The notes under the pieces were generated by a model, which ran no database searches, was not told where the DNA came from, and worked only from the letters and a program-made list of their open reading frames with translations. Shown piece after piece: positions 32,394 to 40,869 of a DNA stretch of 64,000 nt (its first letter is position 1; the number at the start of each line of letters is the position of its first letter). Source of the stretch: JANXMY01 sp965246745 (GTDB lineage Bacteria > Armatimonadota > Armatimonadia > Armatimonadales > Capsulimonadaceae); NCBI GenBank assembly GCA_965246745.1, contig OZ251980.1:1612001-1676000 (forward strand), in the 5' to 3' direction. Position numbers and translations under genes: made by a program.

Positions 32394-33272
32394 ATGAAAC
32401 TTTGGAACAGCGGCGGCAAAGACGGCAGCCTGGCGGGGCGGCTGGTGATCATCACGGGGGCGTCGAGCGGCATCGGGTACGGCGCGGCCCGGCGGCTGGC
32501 GCAGACCGAAGGGGCGCGGGTGGTGGCGGTCGCCCGGCGGCGGGTGTTTCGGATTGAAGCGCTGGCCGCGCAGGTGGCGGAGCAGGTCGGCGAAGAGCGT
32601 GTGTTCCCGCTGACCACCGACATGGCCGACCGCGCTCAGGCGGAAGCGGTGGTGCGGCAGATTGAAGACAAGTTCGGGCGGGTGGACGGCTTTATTCATG
32701 CGGTCAACCGGGCGCTGAAGCTGCCGGCGCTGGAAGTGAGCGACCGCGAGTTTGATTTAACGATGCAGGTGAATGTCAAAAGCGCCCTGTACGGGGTGCA
32801 GGCGGTCGCGCCGGCCCTGCGCCGGCAGGCCGGCGGCGGGATTGTGATTTACAACCCCACGCCGTCGGAAACCGCCGAGTTTGTGGCGTCGGAAGCGGTC
32901 TACACAGCGGCGGCGCATGCGCTGTCGGCGCTTGCCGCCGGCTGGGTGCGCCAGCTTGCCGGCTCCGGGGTCGGAGTCCGCGAAGTCTGCCCGTCGCCGG
33001 GCGGAGACAGCGCCGAACCCGGCGCGTGGGGCCGCGCCGGGACGCCGGCCCACGATGCGCTGCTGGTGGCGGCGCTGCTGGAAACCCTCAGCCTGCCGGC
33101 GGAGCGGGCCGCGCCGGACGCGCCGGCAAGACCTTCGCTGCTGTCGTTTCGGTCGTCCCCCGAGCGCCCGGCCCCGGACAAGCCCGGCCGGGAAGAACAG
33201 CGCGGGGCATCCGCTCCCCGCGAGCCGCAGACCCTGCGCTCGCTCGGCGGCCTGGTGCTGAAAGAGTTTTAG
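32394..33272 (+). CDS. Short-chain dehydrogenase/reductase-like protein with degenerate active site
   Basis: 292 residues. The Rossmann motif TGASSGIGYG is intact (residues 21-30), and an NVKSALYGVQ helix follows. The catalytic YxxxK is degenerate: the sequence is YTAAA, so the Lys position holds Ala, and the usual NNAG is replaced by HAVN. The C-terminus is long, Pro/Arg-rich and probably disordered. It may bind NAD(P) without normal reductase chemistry. It is divergent from the transaminase. The ATG at 32394 follows GACAAT by 7 nt; a longer frame from 32346 would overlap the divergent promoter. Confidence 0.75.
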   Translation: MKLWNSGGKDGSLAGRLVIITGASSGIGYGAARRLAQTEGARVVAVARRRVFRIEALAAQVAEQVGEERVFPLTTDMADRAQAEAVVRQIEDKFGRVDGFIHAVNRALKLPALEVSDREFDLTMQVNVKSALYGVQAVAPALRRQAGGGIVIYNPTPSETAEFVASEAVYTAAAHALSALAAGWVRQLAGSGVGVREVCPSPGGDSAEPGAWGRAGTPAHDALLVAALLETLSLPAERAAPDAPARPSLLSFRSSPERPAPDKPGREEQRGASAPREPQTLRSLGGLVLKEF

Positions 33273-33334
33273 AAACTCCAACTGGGGAACTATTCGCGCC
33301 GCGTGTTGCGTTTACTTCCGCAGGAGACCGATTG

Positions 33335-33739
33335 ATGACCACACCGAAATTCGCCCTACTCGCTGCGCTTTCACTGGCGCTGATCACGCCGCTTGTTCCC
33401 GCCTTCGCTCAGGCCCCCGGCGCCCCGATGCACGGCCCGATGGGTGGACCCGCACACGGTCCGATGGGCGGCATGCACAGCGGCGGACAGCGGCAAAGTC
33501 CCGCCGAGGCGCTGGGCCTGACCGACGCGCAGAAATCGCGCATGAAGCCGATTCTCATGAGCGCAGGCCGGCAGGCGCAGGCGATCCAACAGGATGCCAA
33601 GCTGACCCCCGCCGCCCGCATGGCAAAAATGCGCGGCCTTCAGCAGAGCGTTTCCGCCCAGATGACCGCGTTGCTGACCCCCGCCCAGCGGGTCAAGCTC
33701 AAAGCCATGCAGGCCCAGCGTCAAGCTCACCCGATGTAG
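33335..33739 (+). CDS. Spy/CpxP-like periplasmic protein
   Basis: 134 residues with signal peptide MTTPKFALLAALSLALITPL and AFAQ cleavage site. A Met/His/Gly/Pro-rich segment follows (GAPMHGPMGG and similar), then two LTDAQKSRMKPIL / LTPAQRVKLKAMQ motifs spaced as in Spy and CpxP (LTxxQ boxes). These are periplasmic chaperones, and the Met/His-rich stretch could bind copper or other metal. CAGGAGACC lies upstream of the ATG. It follows the SDR by 62 nt. Confidence 0.75.
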   Translation: MTTPKFALLAALSLALITPLVPAFAQAPGAPMHGPMGGPAHGPMGGMHSGGQRQSPAEALGLTDAQKSRMKPILMSAGRQAQAIQQDAKLTPAARMAKMRGLQQSVSAQMTALLTPAQRVKLKAMQAQRQAHPM

Positions 33740-33765
33740 AAAGCCCGAAGCGCCGCAGAGCGAAT

Positions 33766-33791
33766 GCGCCACGGATTGAAATCCGTGGTGC
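33766..33791. repeat. Single REP-like palindrome
   Basis: CCACGGATT-GA-AATCCGTGG (33769-33788) forms a near-perfect hairpin extended by outer G-C pairs. It is the form typical of RAYT-associated REPs and sits in the gap between convergent genes. Confidence 0.65.
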
Positions 33792-33801
33792 TTGCTTTGG
33801 A

Positions 33802-34263
33802 TCACACCCCATGCGCGGCCCGAATGGCCGCCAGCAGGCCGTCCGCCGCCGCGTCCACCAGCCGGTGCGTCTCGGCAAAATCGCCTGTGAAGTACGGGTC
33901 GGGTACGTCCAAAAGCGCCAGGTGCGGCGCATACTCTAAAAACGGCCCGACCACCGCCCGGCCGCCGCCGAGCGCCCGGACATCGGCCAGGTTCTGCGCG
34001 TCCATCGTCAGCACATACTCAAACACATCGAGGTCGCGCCGGGTCACCACCCGCGCGGCATGAGCGCAGTCAATCGCCTGCGCTTTCAGCAGCGCCCGCG
34101 TCCCCCGGTGCGGCGGCTGCCCGACATGCCAGTCGCCGGTTCCCGCCGAGTCGGCTTCAATCTGCGCTTCCAGCCCCGCCGCCTTGACTTTGTGGGCAAA
34201 CACCGCTTCCGCCATCGGCGACCGGCAGATATTGCCGAGGCACACAAACAAAACCCGGATCAT
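33802..34263 (-). CDS. Low-molecular-weight protein-tyrosine phosphatase
   Basis: 153 residues. The P-loop CLGNICRS gives nucleophile Cys8 and Arg14 of CX5R at the N-terminus, and the general acid Asp lies in DVPDPYFTGD near residue 127. These enzymes remove phosphate from tyrosines, often on exopolysaccharide kinases. GGAGG lies upstream of the ATG at 34263. Transcription probably starts from the left arm of the palindromic promoter at 34294-34330, shared with the divergent toxin-antitoxin pair. Confidence 0.95.
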   Translation of the reverse strand: MIRVLFVCLGNICRSPMAEAVFAHKVKAAGLEAQIEADSAGTGDWHVGQPPHRGTRALLKAQAIDCAHAARVVTRRDLDVFEYVLTMDAQNLADVRALGGGRAVVGPFLEYAPHLALLDVPDPYFTGDFAETHRLVDAAADGLLAAIRAAHGV

Positions 34264-34293
34264 AACTTTTGTCCTCCATCGTTTCGCCGCTGG

Positions 34294-34330
34294 ATTGTAC
34301 CCGGCGGATTTTGTTTCCGCCGGGTACAAT
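34294..34330. promoter_or_regulatory. Palindromic divergent promoter/operator
   Basis: A perfect 15-bp inverted repeat (ATTGTACCCGGCGGA at 34294-34308, its complement at 34316-34330) separates the phosphatase and antitoxin genes. Each arm ends in a TACAAT -10 box pointing outwards, 28 nt before the antitoxin ATG and 31 nt before the phosphatase ATG. It could be an autoregulatory site for the VapB-like antitoxin that also controls the phosphatase. Confidence 0.6.
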
Positions 34331-34357
34331 CTAAGTGGGTTTAGGAGAAATTCTCTT

Positions 34358-34600
34358 ATGACAGTGCTATTAGATTTGACAACGGATCAAGAGGAAAAAT
34401 TGCGGCAGGCGGCGCTCCGGCGCGGGCTGGACACCGAGCGCCTGCTGCGCGAAGTCATGGAAACCGCGCTGGAGCAGCTTGAGCCGCCCGCTTGGGCTCA
34501 GCCGCCCCGCCGTGTTGCCGGCCTTCATGCCGGCCAGACATGGATCAGCGATGATTTTGATGCCCCGCTTCCCGATAGCTTTTGGCTGGGCGAAGAATGA
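34358..34600 (+). CDS. Antitoxin of a VapBC-type module (DUF2281-like)
   Basis: 80 residues: an N-terminal ribbon-helix-helix-like stretch (LLDLTTDQEEKLRQAALRR, then LDTERLLREVMETALEQL) and a C-terminal toxin-binding tail with GLHAGQTWISDDFDAPLPDS. The tail is typical of antitoxins paired with PIN toxins. TTAGGAG precedes the ATG at 34358. The stop overlaps the toxin ATG (ATGA), the standard coupling for these pairs. Confidence 0.85.
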   Translation: MTVLLDLTTDQEEKLRQAALRRGLDTERLLREVMETALEQLEPPAWAQPPRRVAGLHAGQTWISDDFDAPLPDSFWLGEE

Positions 34601-34992
34601 GAATAACACGCTTGCTTTTAGACACTCACACATTTCTTTGGTGGGATAACGAGATAACCAACCTTTCAACCCGTGTGCTTTCGCTGTGCAATGATCCATC
34701 CGTCGTTCTATGCCTGAGTTTGGTCAGCGTTTGGGAAATCCAAATCAAAAGCGGTCTTGGAAAGCTTTCTTTGCGGCTGCCGTTACGGGATTTGCTGGAT
34801 GACCACCAGCAGACGAACGGCTTGCTGCTGCTGCCGATCACAGTTGAGCATATTTTGGCGATGGAAGCGCTGCCGCCGGTTCATCGAGACCCCTTCGACC
34901 GCCTGCTGATTGCTCAAGCACAGGTGGAGGGAATGCCGCTGGCAAGTGCCGACCGTGTTTTTACGAGCTATCCCGTGACTATTGTTTGGTAA
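34597..34992 (+). CDS. PIN-domain ribonuclease toxin (VapC-type)
   Basis: 131 residues with the acidic PIN residues: Asp9 in LLLDTHTFLWW, Glu in SVWEIQIK, Asp in HRDPFDRLLIAQA and Asp in LASADRVF. VapC toxins cleave tRNA or rRNA when freed from the antitoxin. It starts within the antitoxin stop (ATGA). The coding sequence is more AT-rich than its neighbours, as expected for a mobile module. It is complete and probably functional. Confidence 0.92.
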   Translation: MRITRLLLDTHTFLWWDNEITNLSTRVLSLCNDPSVVLCLSLVSVWEIQIKSGLGKLSLRLPLRDLLDDHQQTNGLLLLPITVEHILAMEALPPVHRDPFDRLLIAQAQVEGMPLASADRVFTSYPVTIVW

Positions 34993-35020
34993 AACCACCA
35001 CTTTGGGACATCGGTTTTCT

Positions 35021-35467
35021 ATGCAAAATAACGGCATCTGGCCGCCCCCGCCGACAAATCAAGCGCCGCTGATTGCCCCGGAAGCCAAGCCACGGTTTTC
35101 GCCGCGCGTGCTGCTGCTTGCCGCCGGCCTGGGGGCGCTGATTGGCTTTATTGACATCCACCTGACAAACGCACAAGAGGACAAAAGCTGGGCGATGCAC
35201 ATGGGCAATTATTGCCTGGCGGCGGCGTGTCTGTGCGCGGCGCTTCAGCCGAAAACCTTTTGGCTGTCCGCCGCAATTTTGACTGCCGCCCCTTACACCG
35301 TGCATGTCATCGCGATCCTGCACGGTATCCAATCGCCTTATGTAGAGCCGAGCGTTGACGCGGCCTCTGAGTGGCTTTTCAGCATCTTTCCGAACGGGTT
35401 CGCGGCGCTGGTCGGAGCCGGAGCGGGACTGCTTTGGCGTCACGTCAGGCCGCCGGCGCGGAAGTAA
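35021..35467 (+). CDS. Hypothetical membrane protein with about four transmembrane segments
   Basis: 148 residues. After a Pro-rich cytoplasmic start (MQNNGIWPPPPTNQAPL), hydrophobic segments are seen at about 32-50 (VLLLAAGLGALIGFIDI), 65-80, 85-100 and 125-145. No family is recognised. The ATG at 35021 was preferred over a TTG at 34982 that overlaps the toxin gene. The Shine-Dalgarno is poor. It follows the toxin gene by 28 nt and may be cotranscribed. Confidence 0.6.
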   Translation: MQNNGIWPPPPTNQAPLIAPEAKPRFSPRVLLLAAGLGALIGFIDIHLTNAQEDKSWAMHMGNYCLAAACLCAALQPKTFWLSAAILTAAPYTVHVIAILHGIQSPYVEPSVDAASEWLFSIFPNGFAALVGAGAGLLWRHVRPPARK

Positions 35468-35530
35468 CGGCGTTTTCGTTTTGCTGCCTGTTCGCGGTAT
35501 ACTGACGCCGCAGAGAAATATGACCCAAGA

Positions 35531-35729
35531 ACCATGTGTTAAAACACACGGCTATACGGCGAAGCGCCACAAAGTGCCGCTTCGCGGCACTCAGATTATT
35601 CCTACTCTGAACCCCGCGCCCTCCGGGTCTGCCGGTGCAGCCCTCCGGGTCTGCCAATGCAGAAGCGGGTGTTTCCCGGCGTTCGCGCCGTGTACCCCGA
35701 TAAAACCCTAGCCGTGTTTAACACATGGT
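35531..35729. repeat. REP/BIME-like palindromic element, copy 2
   Basis: Ends ACCATGTGTTAAAACACACG and the inverted CGTGTTTAACACATGGT (35713-35729) match those of copy 1 at 30789-30963. The interior contains a 22-bp tandem duplication (35619-35640 and 35641-35662, two mismatches). The element lies between the small membrane protein and the DUF58 gene, whose TATACT -10 box (35750-35755) is just beyond it. Confidence 0.75.
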
Positions 35730-35782
35730 CTTTAAGCCCTCCCTTACGGTATACTGTTGCTGTCGCTATTCGTACCGTAGAC

Positions 35783-37168
35783 ATGCCAATGCCCCCGCTT
35801 CCACAACCTGTTCCCGACCGTCATTTGGAGGCCCCGAACCCGTTTCCGGGGGCGGGGCATCGGCGGCTGGTCGCGCTGTCGCTGAACACGCACCTGCCGC
35901 CGCTGTCGGCGTTTACGCCGACCAAAGATATTCGCTATCATCCGCTGTTTCAAGGGCTGCTGTTTCCCTGGGTCTGGCGGGTCTGGACCCAGCGGCTGAC
36001 CAAAGCCGGGCATTACTTTGTGATTGCGACCCTGTTTTTTGCGGCGTTCAGCTCGGTTTCGCTGGACCAGCAGTTTTACACGGCGTTCACTTATGCGTTC
36101 GGACTGTGGGCGGTGGCGCTCCTCGGCATGTGGCTCGGACGGCCCCGCGCCTTGCTTTCGGCGGCGCTGCCCGACCGGGTGCAGGCGGGAAACACGCTGA
36201 CGGCGGATGTGACCGTTCAAGCCGGAGGGCGGGGCGGGGTTTTGTGGGCGGTGCTGCCGGACCGGCTGCCGCCGGAAGTGGATGCCGCCGACGAAACCGG
36301 CGTGGAATTGCCGGCGCTTGCACCCGGCGAGTCGGCGCGGGTTGCGGTGAGTTTGCGCTGCCCCAAGCGCGGGGTGTTCCGGCTGCGCGGCTTCCGGGTG
36401 GAAACCGCGTTTCCGCTCGGATTGATGGTCGCGCAGGCCGTCTTTTCGGAGCCGAAAACGCTGTGGGTGACGCCGCGCTTTGTGCCGCTGGGGCGGATAG
36501 CCCTGCCGCGCGGGCGGCGCTTTCAGCCGGGCGGGACGGCGTCGGCGTTTGCGCTCGGCGAGTCGTTTGAGTTTATCGGCAGCCGGGAGTACCGGGACGG
36601 CGACCCGGTGCGGGCGATTGACTGGCGGGCGACGGCCCGTCTCAGCCGGCCTGTGGTGCGGGAATACCGCGAAGAGTTTCAGCAGCGGGTCGCGCTGGTC
36701 TTGGATACCCATGCCCCCGCGCCGCCCGGCCTGCCCCCGCCGCCGGCGTTTGAAGCGGCGGTCTCGCTGGCGGCGGCGATCTGCGATTTTTGCGCCCGGT
36801 CCGAGTTTGCGCTGGACGTGCTGGCGGCCGGCCCCGAGATTTACCCGCTGGGCGGCGGGCCGGGCCTTGCCGCGCTGGACCCGGCGCTGGACCGGCTGGC
36901 GGAAGCGGACGCCGAAACGCGGAAATCGGCGCGGCCGGACTGGGACCGGCTGGCGAGTGATCTGGCCGAGCCGATGGCGCTGTCTACGCTGGTGGTCTGC
37001 GTGTTTCTGGACTGGGACGATGCCCGGCAGGAATTCGCCGAGCGCCTGCGGGAAACCGGCGCGGGCCTGAAAGTGCTGATTGTCCGGGACACGCCCCCGG
37101 CGCTGCCGCCGGGCGACTGGCCGGTCCTAACGTCCGCGCTCGTCGCGGCGGGGCTGGACGAGATTTAG
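35783..37168 (+). CDS. DUF58 domain-containing membrane protein
   Basis: 461 residues. Two adjacent hydrophobic segments (about 75-115) are followed by a beta-rich domain and the DUF58 core EYRDGDPVRAIDWRATARLS. A vWA-like region (VALVLDTHAPAPPG) follows. DUF58 proteins are encoded with MoxR ATPases and TgpA transglutaminases, as here. The ATG at 35783 was chosen because the upstream extension lies in a REP element; ATG 35789 is an alternative. It is the first gene of a three-gene operon and its stop lies in a 19-bp tandem duplication. Confidence 0.88.
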   Translation: MPMPPLPQPVPDRHLEAPNPFPGAGHRRLVALSLNTHLPPLSAFTPTKDIRYHPLFQGLLFPWVWRVWTQRLTKAGHYFVIATLFFAAFSSVSLDQQFYTAFTYAFGLWAVALLGMWLGRPRALLSAALPDRVQAGNTLTADVTVQAGGRGGVLWAVLPDRLPPEVDAADETGVELPALAPGESARVAVSLRCPKRGVFRLRGFRVETAFPLGLMVAQAVFSEPKTLWVTPRFVPLGRIALPRGRRFQPGGTASAFALGESFEFIGSREYRDGDPVRAIDWRATARLSRPVVREYREEFQQRVALVLDTHAPAPPGLPPPPAFEAAVSLAAAICDFCARSEFALDVLAAGPEIYPLGGGPGLAALDPALDRLAEADAETRKSARPDWDRLASDLAEPMALSTLVVCVFLDWDDARQEFAERLRETGAGLKVLIVRDTPPALPPGDWPVLTSALVAAGLDEI

Positions 37169-37199
37169 GAACAGCGCCATGATTTAGGAACAGCGCCAT
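37162..37199 (+). repeat. 19-bp perfect tandem duplication carrying stop, Shine-Dalgarno and start
   Basis: GATTTAGGAACAGCGCCAT occurs at 37162-37180 and 37181-37199. It holds the DUF58 stop (TAG), an AGGA element and the AT of a start codon. The duplication therefore copied the intergenic ribosome-binding region. The first ATG reads into an immediate stop, and the second starts the TgpA gene. Confidence 0.95.
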
Positions 37200-39117
37200 G
37201 ACCGAACCGAACCCACAACTTAACTATCAGCGCCCGCCGTGGCCCGCCGCCGTCGCCGCGCTGCTGGCCTACGCTGCCCTGGCGGGCAGCAGCCATGCGG
37301 TCGTGCCCCTGCTCGGCCTCGGCCTTGCCCTGGCGGCGTCGTACCTGCTCCCGGCGCGGTTCCCGAACGAGACGCTGACCAAATGGACCCTGCGGATTGT
37401 CGCGATGGGCGGGGCTATTCTCGGCTACCTGGTCAGCGCCGTGAAAAACGACAGCGCGTTGTTTGACGACCGTTATTTGTATTCGTTTGCCCTGGCCGCC
37501 GCCGCCGAGCTGATGCTGCAATTCTGGCGGCGGGAGCCGACCGGCGGGCCGCGAGCGCCGTTTACGGTGTTTTTGTCGGCGATGGTGTTTCTGGTCGGCT
37601 GCAATGCGTATGAAGATGGGTCGGGGTATCTGCTGTACCTGGCCCCGCTGTTTTTTTTGTTTTTCGTGCTGGGCCTGCCGGGGCTGCGGCGGCGAGCGGA
37701 CAGCTTTCGCGCGTTGGCTTACATGCTGCCGGCGGCGGGCGCAGCGCTCGTGCTCGGCGGGCTGGCGCATGCCGGGGTGGCCCGCTACAAAACCGAGCTG
37801 AACTTGATCGGGTCTCAGGCGATCCCACGGCGATTCTCGCCGTCTATGGGCATGAGCGGGCAGCCGATTTTAGGGTCGTCGTTTACCCTGCGCGACTCGC
37901 TGACCCGTGTTCTGCGAATTCATCACCCAAGCGCCGATTTCTATCTGCGCGGGATGACGTTTGAGACGTACACGGGCCGGACCTGGGGGCCGGCGATTGA
38001 GCAGCGGACATTCTTGAACCTGCCGCGTCAAACAGCGTCGCCGGGGCCGAAATCGCGCGTTGAGCGGCTTGACGACACGCTGGGCCTGCTGTTTGTGCCG
38101 CTGCACACGGCGGCGATTGTGCCGGAAGACGGCCGCCCGCTGGAATGGGCGGCTCGCGACGACGGCCCGGTCCGCACCCCGCCCACCGACACGGAGCCGC
38201 TGACGTATAACGTTTCCGAAGGGCCGTCGGGAACTCTTGATGCCGCGCCGACGCCGGACGAGACCCGGCGCGACCTCGCCGTGCCGCCGCAGATTGACCG
38301 CCGGGTTGTCGAGCGGGCGCGGCAGCTCGGGGCGGGGCAAAAGACGGCCGAAGCGAAAATCACGGCGCTGGTGCGCTTCTTGCAGGCCAACAATTCGTAC
38401 AGCTTGACGGTTAATCCGGGGCCGGGCGAGCCGATTTCCGGGTTTGTTTTGGGCCGCAAAGCCGCCCACTGCGAGTATTTCGCCTCGGCCGCCGTGGTCA
38501 TGCTCCGGGCGGCGGGCGTGCCGACCCGGTATGTCAGCGGCTACTTTGCCCATGAGGGGGCGGGGCGGGACACGCTGCTGGTGCGGCAGCGGGACGCCCA
38601 CGCGTGGGCGGAAAGCTGGGTGCCGGGAACAGGCTGGGTGACGGTGGACGCCACCCCCGGCGGGGGCCGGCCCGATGCGCTGGCCGGGGCGATTCCGCTG
38701 ACCTGGCGGGCGTGGGAAAAAGTGCAGGACGCGCTCGGCGCGGTCCGAACCTGGGTGCTGACGGCGGGCTGGCCCCAAAAAACCGCCGTGTTTGCCCTGC
38801 TGGTACTCGGGCTTTTGGTCCCGCAGGTGTATCGGCATGTGAAAAGCCGCCGCGCCCGAAGTCCCGGCGTCCGGTATGCAAGCCGCGACGCCGCGCTGGC
38901 GGCCTTTGCGGCCCGGTTTGAGTCGTGGCTCGCCCGGCGCGGCGCTCCCGTGCCTGAAACGCGCACCTGGCCCACGCATCTGCGCGAAACGGAGGCAGGC
39001 AGCGACGCCCGCCGCTTTGTCGAGACATACAGCCGGGCGCGGTTCGGCCCGCCGCCGTCGCCTGCCGAGATGGCCGAAATGGAACACGTTTTGCTGACTT
39101 TGGAGAAAAACTCTTGA
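37198..39117 (+). CDS. Transglutaminase-like membrane protein (TgpA/DUF3488 type)
   Basis: 639 residues. Several N-terminal transmembrane helices (to about residue 195) precede an extracytoplasmic transglutaminase-like domain. The triad is Cys in KAAHCEYFASAAVVML, His in RDAHAWAESW and Asp in VTVDATPGG. One more helix (about 515-540) and a C-terminal DUF4129-like tail follow. It is usually encoded with MoxR and DUF58 partners and is thought to act on cell-envelope proteins or peptidoglycan. The stop overlaps the TTG start of moxR by 4 nt. Confidence 0.9.
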   Translation: MTEPNPQLNYQRPPWPAAVAALLAYAALAGSSHAVVPLLGLGLALAASYLLPARFPNETLTKWTLRIVAMGGAILGYLVSAVKNDSALFDDRYLYSFALAAAAELMLQFWRREPTGGPRAPFTVFLSAMVFLVGCNAYEDGSGYLLYLAPLFFLFFVLGLPGLRRRADSFRALAYMLPAAGAALVLGGLAHAGVARYKTELNLIGSQAIPRRFSPSMGMSGQPILGSSFTLRDSLTRVLRIHHPSADFYLRGMTFETYTGRTWGPAIEQRTFLNLPRQTASPGPKSRVERLDDTLGLLFVPLHTAAIVPEDGRPLEWAARDDGPVRTPPTDTEPLTYNVSEGPSGTLDAAPTPDETRRDLAVPPQIDRRVVERARQLGAGQKTAEAKITALVRFLQANNSYSLTVNPGPGEPISGFVLGRKAAHCEYFASAAVVMLRAAGVPTRYVSGYFAHEGAGRDTLLVRQRDAHAWAESWVPGTGWVTVDATPGGGRPDALAGAIPLTWRAWEKVQDALGAVRTWVLTAGWPQKTAVFALLVLGLLVPQVYRHVKSRRARSPGVRYASRDAALAAFAARFESWLARRGAPVPETRTWPTHLRETEAGSDARRFVETYSRARFGPPPSPAEMAEMEHVLLTLEKNS

Positions 39118-40079
39118 CTTTGACTGCCGCCGCCCCTGCCGAACCCGGTCAATCCGCCGAGACGATTGCACGCATTGAAGCTAATCTTGCATCGGTTATT
39201 CGCGGCAAGCCCGAGGCCATTCGATTGCTTTTGATTGCCTTGCTGGCCGGCGGGCACACGCTGCTCGAAGACGTGCCCGGAACCGGCAAAACCACGCTTG
39301 CCAAGTCGCTGGCCCGCTCGATGGACGGCATTTTCCGGCGCATTCAGTTTACGCCCGATTTACTGCCCGCCGACATTACGGGGTCAAGTTTTTACAATCC
39401 CGCCGACGGCTCGTTTACGTTCCGCGAAGGGCCGGTGTTCGCCAACATCGTGCTGGCCGACGAGATCAACCGCACGTCGCCGCGCACCCAGTCCGCGCTG
39501 CTCGAAGTGATGAGCGAGGGGCAGGTGACGACCGACGGCCTGCGGCGCGACCTGCCCCACCCGTTTTTTGTGGTCGCCACCCAAAACCCGACCGATTTTC
39601 AGGGGACCTATCCTCTGCCGGAAGCCCAGCTCGACCGCTTTGCCGTGCGAATTACGCTCGGCTACCCTGACCTCTCGCACGAGATGGACATGCTTTACGG
39701 CCAAAGCCAAGCCCACCCGTTCGACACGCTCCGGCCGGTCGTTTCCGGCGCGGACATCGCCCGCCTGCAAGCCGAAGTCCGCGAAGTGTCGGTTGACCAG
39801 TCGCTCGCCGAATACCTGCTGCGCCTCGTGGACTGGACCCGCCGCGACCCCCGCGTCCGACTCGCCGTGTCCCCGCGCGGCTCGCTGATGCTGTTTCGCA
39901 CGGCCCAGGCCCGCGCCCTCACCGAAGGCCGGAGCTTTATCCTGCCCGACGACATCCAGGCCCTCGCCGTGCCCGTGCTTGCCCACCGCATGCTGCTTGA
40001 CACCCGCGCCCGCACCGGCGGCCTGTCAGGCATCCAAATGATCGAGGAAGCTCTAGCCACGGTTCCCGTCCCGCGCTGA
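39114..40079 (+). CDS. MoxR family AAA+ ATPase
   Basis: 321 residues. Walker A is VPGTGKTTLAK, Walker B is IVLADEINRTSP, sensor 1 lies in VVATQNPTDFQGTYPLPEAQ, and the C-terminal lid is present. MoxR ATPases act as chaperones for vWA/DUF58 partner proteins. The TTG start overlaps the TgpA stop (TTGA). The last 190 bp are duplicated with about 10 percent divergence at 41777-41970, beyond an inserted three-gene cassette. Confidence 0.95.
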   Translation: MTLTAAAPAEPGQSAETIARIEANLASVIRGKPEAIRLLLIALLAGGHTLLEDVPGTGKTTLAKSLARSMDGIFRRIQFTPDLLPADITGSSFYNPADGSFTFREGPVFANIVLADEINRTSPRTQSALLEVMSEGQVTTDGLRRDLPHPFFVVATQNPTDFQGTYPLPEAQLDRFAVRITLGYPDLSHEMDMLYGQSQAHPFDTLRPVVSGADIARLQAEVREVSVDQSLAEYLLRLVDWTRRDPRVRLAVSPRGSLMLFRTAQARALTEGRSFILPDDIQALAVPVLAHRMLLDTRARTGGLSGIQMIEEALATVPVPR

Positions 40080-40083
40080 GAGC

Positions 40084-40857
40084 TTACGGTGCGCTCATTT
40101 GTAATAATCTGGACGCTTTTGACGCTATCAGGCGTTCATCTTGATCCCCCCAGCGTGTCAAGAAGCCGACAAGCTGGCTGTCTTCTACCGACCATTGAGG
40201 AAGTGCGCGGCCGCTTATTCCGATGCGCCAAACCGGACTCCCGCTGATGCCATGCGGGTCAACAAACAGTGGATTCCCATTTTGGTCATGCACGGAGTCC
40301 GGCTGATAATCTATCGCAAATTGAAAGGCCGACAAGCTGCCGGTTTCGTCCGGGCGCTGCATTGCGCCATAAGGAAGCGACCGATTGACCAGACCGTCAA
40401 AGGTCCGCAAAAACTGCGATCTCTCTCCGGGGAAGCCCTGCATAAACAAGTAATCGGTCGCCAGGGGGCTATTTTCGGTATCGCCGGTTTCCGCGTCAAC
40501 GCGCCTTGCCGGCCAGTAACGAATGTCCTCATGCTCCGGGTAGTCTACAGGCAAAAAACAAAGAGCCAAATCCGCCGCCGGGTCAACAATCGGTTCTTCA
40601 AGGATTTGAAAGGCAGGCCGACCATACCCCGTCGAAACCGCGAAGGCTTGATACTGCCCGCTTTTTGCTTTTTCGATGACGTGATAAGCGGTCGCGAATG
40701 CGCGGCGGCCTTCGTGCTGATACCGAAGCCCGGAACCGAGGTGTTCTCCTTTCTCTTCATTGACAATGCCGACAATGCTGACAATGTAAGGAAATGTGTA
40801 TTCCGCCATTGCCTGTACGGATTGATAAAGAAATTGCCGCAGTTGATCGAGTTCCAT
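40084..40857 (-). CDS. Trypsin-like serine protease domain protein
   Basis: 257 residues. The trypsin-fold triad is visible: His59 in AFATAYHVIE, Asp96 in AADLALCFLP and Ser205 in HGISGSPVW (GxSGxP instead of GDSGGP). There is no signal peptide, so the protein is cytoplasmic. GGAG precedes the ATG at 40857. It is the last gene of a three-gene minus-strand cassette inserted after moxR. Cytoplasmic trypsin-like proteases with small partners occur in predicted NTP-dependent conflict systems, so a defence role is possible. Confidence 0.75.
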   Translation of the reverse strand: MELDQLRQFLYQSVQAMAEYTFPYIVSIVGIVNEEKGEHLGSGLRYQHEGRRAFATAYHVIEKAKSGQYQAFAVSTGYGRPAFQILEEPIVDPAADLALCFLPVDYPEHEDIRYWPARRVDAETGDTENSPLATDYLFMQGFPGERSQFLRTFDGLVNRSLPYGAMQRPDETGSLSAFQFAIDYQPDSVHDQNGNPLFVDPHGISGSPVWRIGISGRALPQWSVEDSQLVGFLTRWGDQDERLIASKASRLLQMSAP

Positions 40858-40869
40858 AAGATACTCCGT

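Noticed and set aside
39114..40857. MoxR and the trypsin-like protease as one ternary conflict system
   Set aside because: MoxR is clearly in the DUF58-TgpA operon on the other strand, and the protease cassette is flanked by a duplicated moxR end, so the adjacency looks like the result of insertion.
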